Shown piece by piece: positions 47,522-48,009 of a stretch of 48,009 nucleotides of DNA (position 1 is the stretch's first letter; each line of letters starts with the position of its first letter). The DNA lies in contig JBOFFC010000047.1 of assembly GCA_051648405.1 (NCBI GenBank), positions 1 to 48,009 of the forward strand. Direction: 5' to 3'. Made by a program: the position numbers and the translations under genes. The DNA is from JBOFFC01 sp051648405 (GTDB taxonomy: Bacteria > Planctomycetota > Planctomycetia > Pirellulales > Lacipirellulaceae). The notes under the pieces are model-generated. The model was not told where the DNA came from, ran no database searches, and saw only the letters and a program-made list of their open reading frames with translations.

Positions 47522-48009
47522 GTACTTGTTTACCGCCCGTCACCCGGTGAGTGGTAGGAGCAGCGGGCTCTTTCGAGCGTTTGCGAGCCAGAGGAGGGGG
47601 TCGAGTCGTTGCTGGGCGAGGGTCACGAGGAGGGTGGAGAGGGTGGCCTGAGCGTGGGCGCCGCGGTCGGTGCGGTTTCCGCCCCAGACCCTGCGGTTGA
47701 CGACGGCGGGTCGGATCGCCTGCTCGGCCCGCCAGTTGGTGGCCTCGACGAGCGCCCGCCGTGGGAGCGCCTGCCGCGGGAGCCCCTGCCGCGGGAACTC
47801 GGGCGGCAAGAACTCGGGGCGTAGGAAGGTGAAGAGCTGGTCGGCGTGCGATTCGAGGAACTTGGCGAAGCGTTCGTTCTTCGCGTGCGACTTGGGGCGT
47901 GCGACGAGCCTCGCCATCTGGGCCTGCAAGCGGCCCCGCAGCACGCTCACGCCGCGGAGCGTGAGCCAGCCGGCGAGGAACCGGTCACGCACGTCGAGCG
48001 CCTGCTTGA
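47522..48009 (-). mobile_element. IS66-family insertion sequence, right copy (partial at window edge)
   Basis: The element end lies at 47522 (GTACTTGTTTACCGCCCGTC on +) and the element continues past the window edge. It contains the 3' part of an IS66-type transposase gene on the minus strand. Its terminal 57 bases are repeated in inverted orientation at 46778-46834. The other end and the accessory orfs, if present, are outside the window. Confidence 0.75.
47540..48009 (-). CDS. IS66-family transposase, C-terminal part (5' end outside window)
   Basis: The frame is open to the window edge and stops at TGA (47540-47542), giving about 155 C-terminal residues. The block LVEATNWRAEQAIRPAVVN followed by RRVWGGNRTDRGAHAQATLS corresponds to the C-terminal catalytic part of IS66 transposases (E.TN..ER..RP..V.RK pattern with the last acidic residue), preceded by FAKFLESHADQLFTFLRPE. 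A Pro/Arg/Leu-rich linker with three similar steps (PPEFPRQGLPRQALPRRAL) sits just before it, where known relatives have a short loop; it may be a small in-frame repeat expansion. The last residues are shared with the left IS end. Activity cannot be judged because most of the gene is outside the window. Confidence 0.85.
   Translation of the reverse strand, partial: KQALDVRDRFLAGWLTLRGVSVLRGRLQAQMARLVARPKSHAKNERFAKFLESHADQLFTFLRPEFLPPEFPRQGLPRQALPRRALVEATNWRAEQAIRPAVVNRRVWGGNRTDRGAHAQATLSTLLVTLAQQRLDPLLWLANARKSPLLLPLTG

Noticed and set aside
1..48009. CRISPR arrays, tRNA or rRNA genes, replication origin
   Set aside because: No regularly spaced direct repeats, no cloverleaf with conserved T-loop sequence, no rRNA-like blocks and no DnaA-box cluster were noticed.

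Overview
The window looks like chromosomal DNA from a planctomycete, most likely of the Pirellulales/Lacipirellulaceae type. This is an inference from several signals. Codon use is strongly GC-rich. Secreted enzymes carry dockerin-like repeats of the form GDxNxDGxVNAADYTxWR and end in PEP-CTERM anchors (VPEP/IPEP, a hydrophobic segment, then an Arg-rich tail). A giant surface protein has an EERLALS-type N-terminal motif. EF-G is of the spirochaete/planctomycete/mitochondrial sort, and an IS66-family transposase sits at the right edge.

Layout. 1-9.2 kb is catabolic: the end of a YtcJ-like amidohydrolase and an aldehyde dehydrogenase on +, then facing them a minus-strand run of NhaC-type antiporter, N-carbamoylputrescine amidase-like nitrilase, GNAT acetyltransferase and two class-III aminotransferases. 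The run fits putrescine to GABA to succinate-semialdehyde catabolism. 9.7-12.2 kb holds a secreted protein paired with a subtilisin-like protein that seems to have lost its catalytic Asp and His. 12.4-20 kb holds housekeeping genes (purH, a PDZ/S41 C-terminal processing protease with a long structured leader, a CPBP membrane protease, fusA with a strong terminator). 20.5-24.8 kb is a minus-strand membrane cluster (small membrane protein, AIM24-like, M48 protease, membrane-anchored glycerophosphodiesterase). 25-33.7 kb holds a PQQ-type propeller protein, a glycosyltransferase, an FkbM methyltransferase, a HI0933-type flavoprotein, and a translationally coupled prolyl oligopeptidase and GH18 protein. 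33.9-38.2 kb encodes a 1234-residue metzincin/dockerin/beta-helix mosaic and a small PEP-CTERM protein. 38.6-46.5 kb is carbohydrate-oriented (glgC, a glycosyltransferase, an alpha/beta-hydrolase lacking the nucleophile Ser, GH97, and a GH16-dockerin-PEP-CTERM protein).

The right end (46.6-48.0 kb) is a mobile-element scar. Two ends of one IS66-type element point tail to tail as 57-bp inverted repeats (56/57 identical). Between them lies an AT-richer segment of about 690 bp encoding a small two-repeat protein of unknown function. The left IS end truncates another gene.

Four families of dispersed intergenic repeats run through the window. R1 is TTGGTCATTGG-type with a conserved GGCGTGGCAACGCC hairpin. 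R2 is a GGCGAGCCGG...GTCGGAGT inverted repeat found just 3' of genes. R3 is an AACCACAGATGAAC inverted repeat. R4 is a polypurine block directly upstream of two start codons. Copies of R1 and R3 supply the last codons and the stop codon of two genes.

I saw no tRNA, rRNA, CRISPR array or replication origin. All functions are read from sequence motifs by eye, without database searches.
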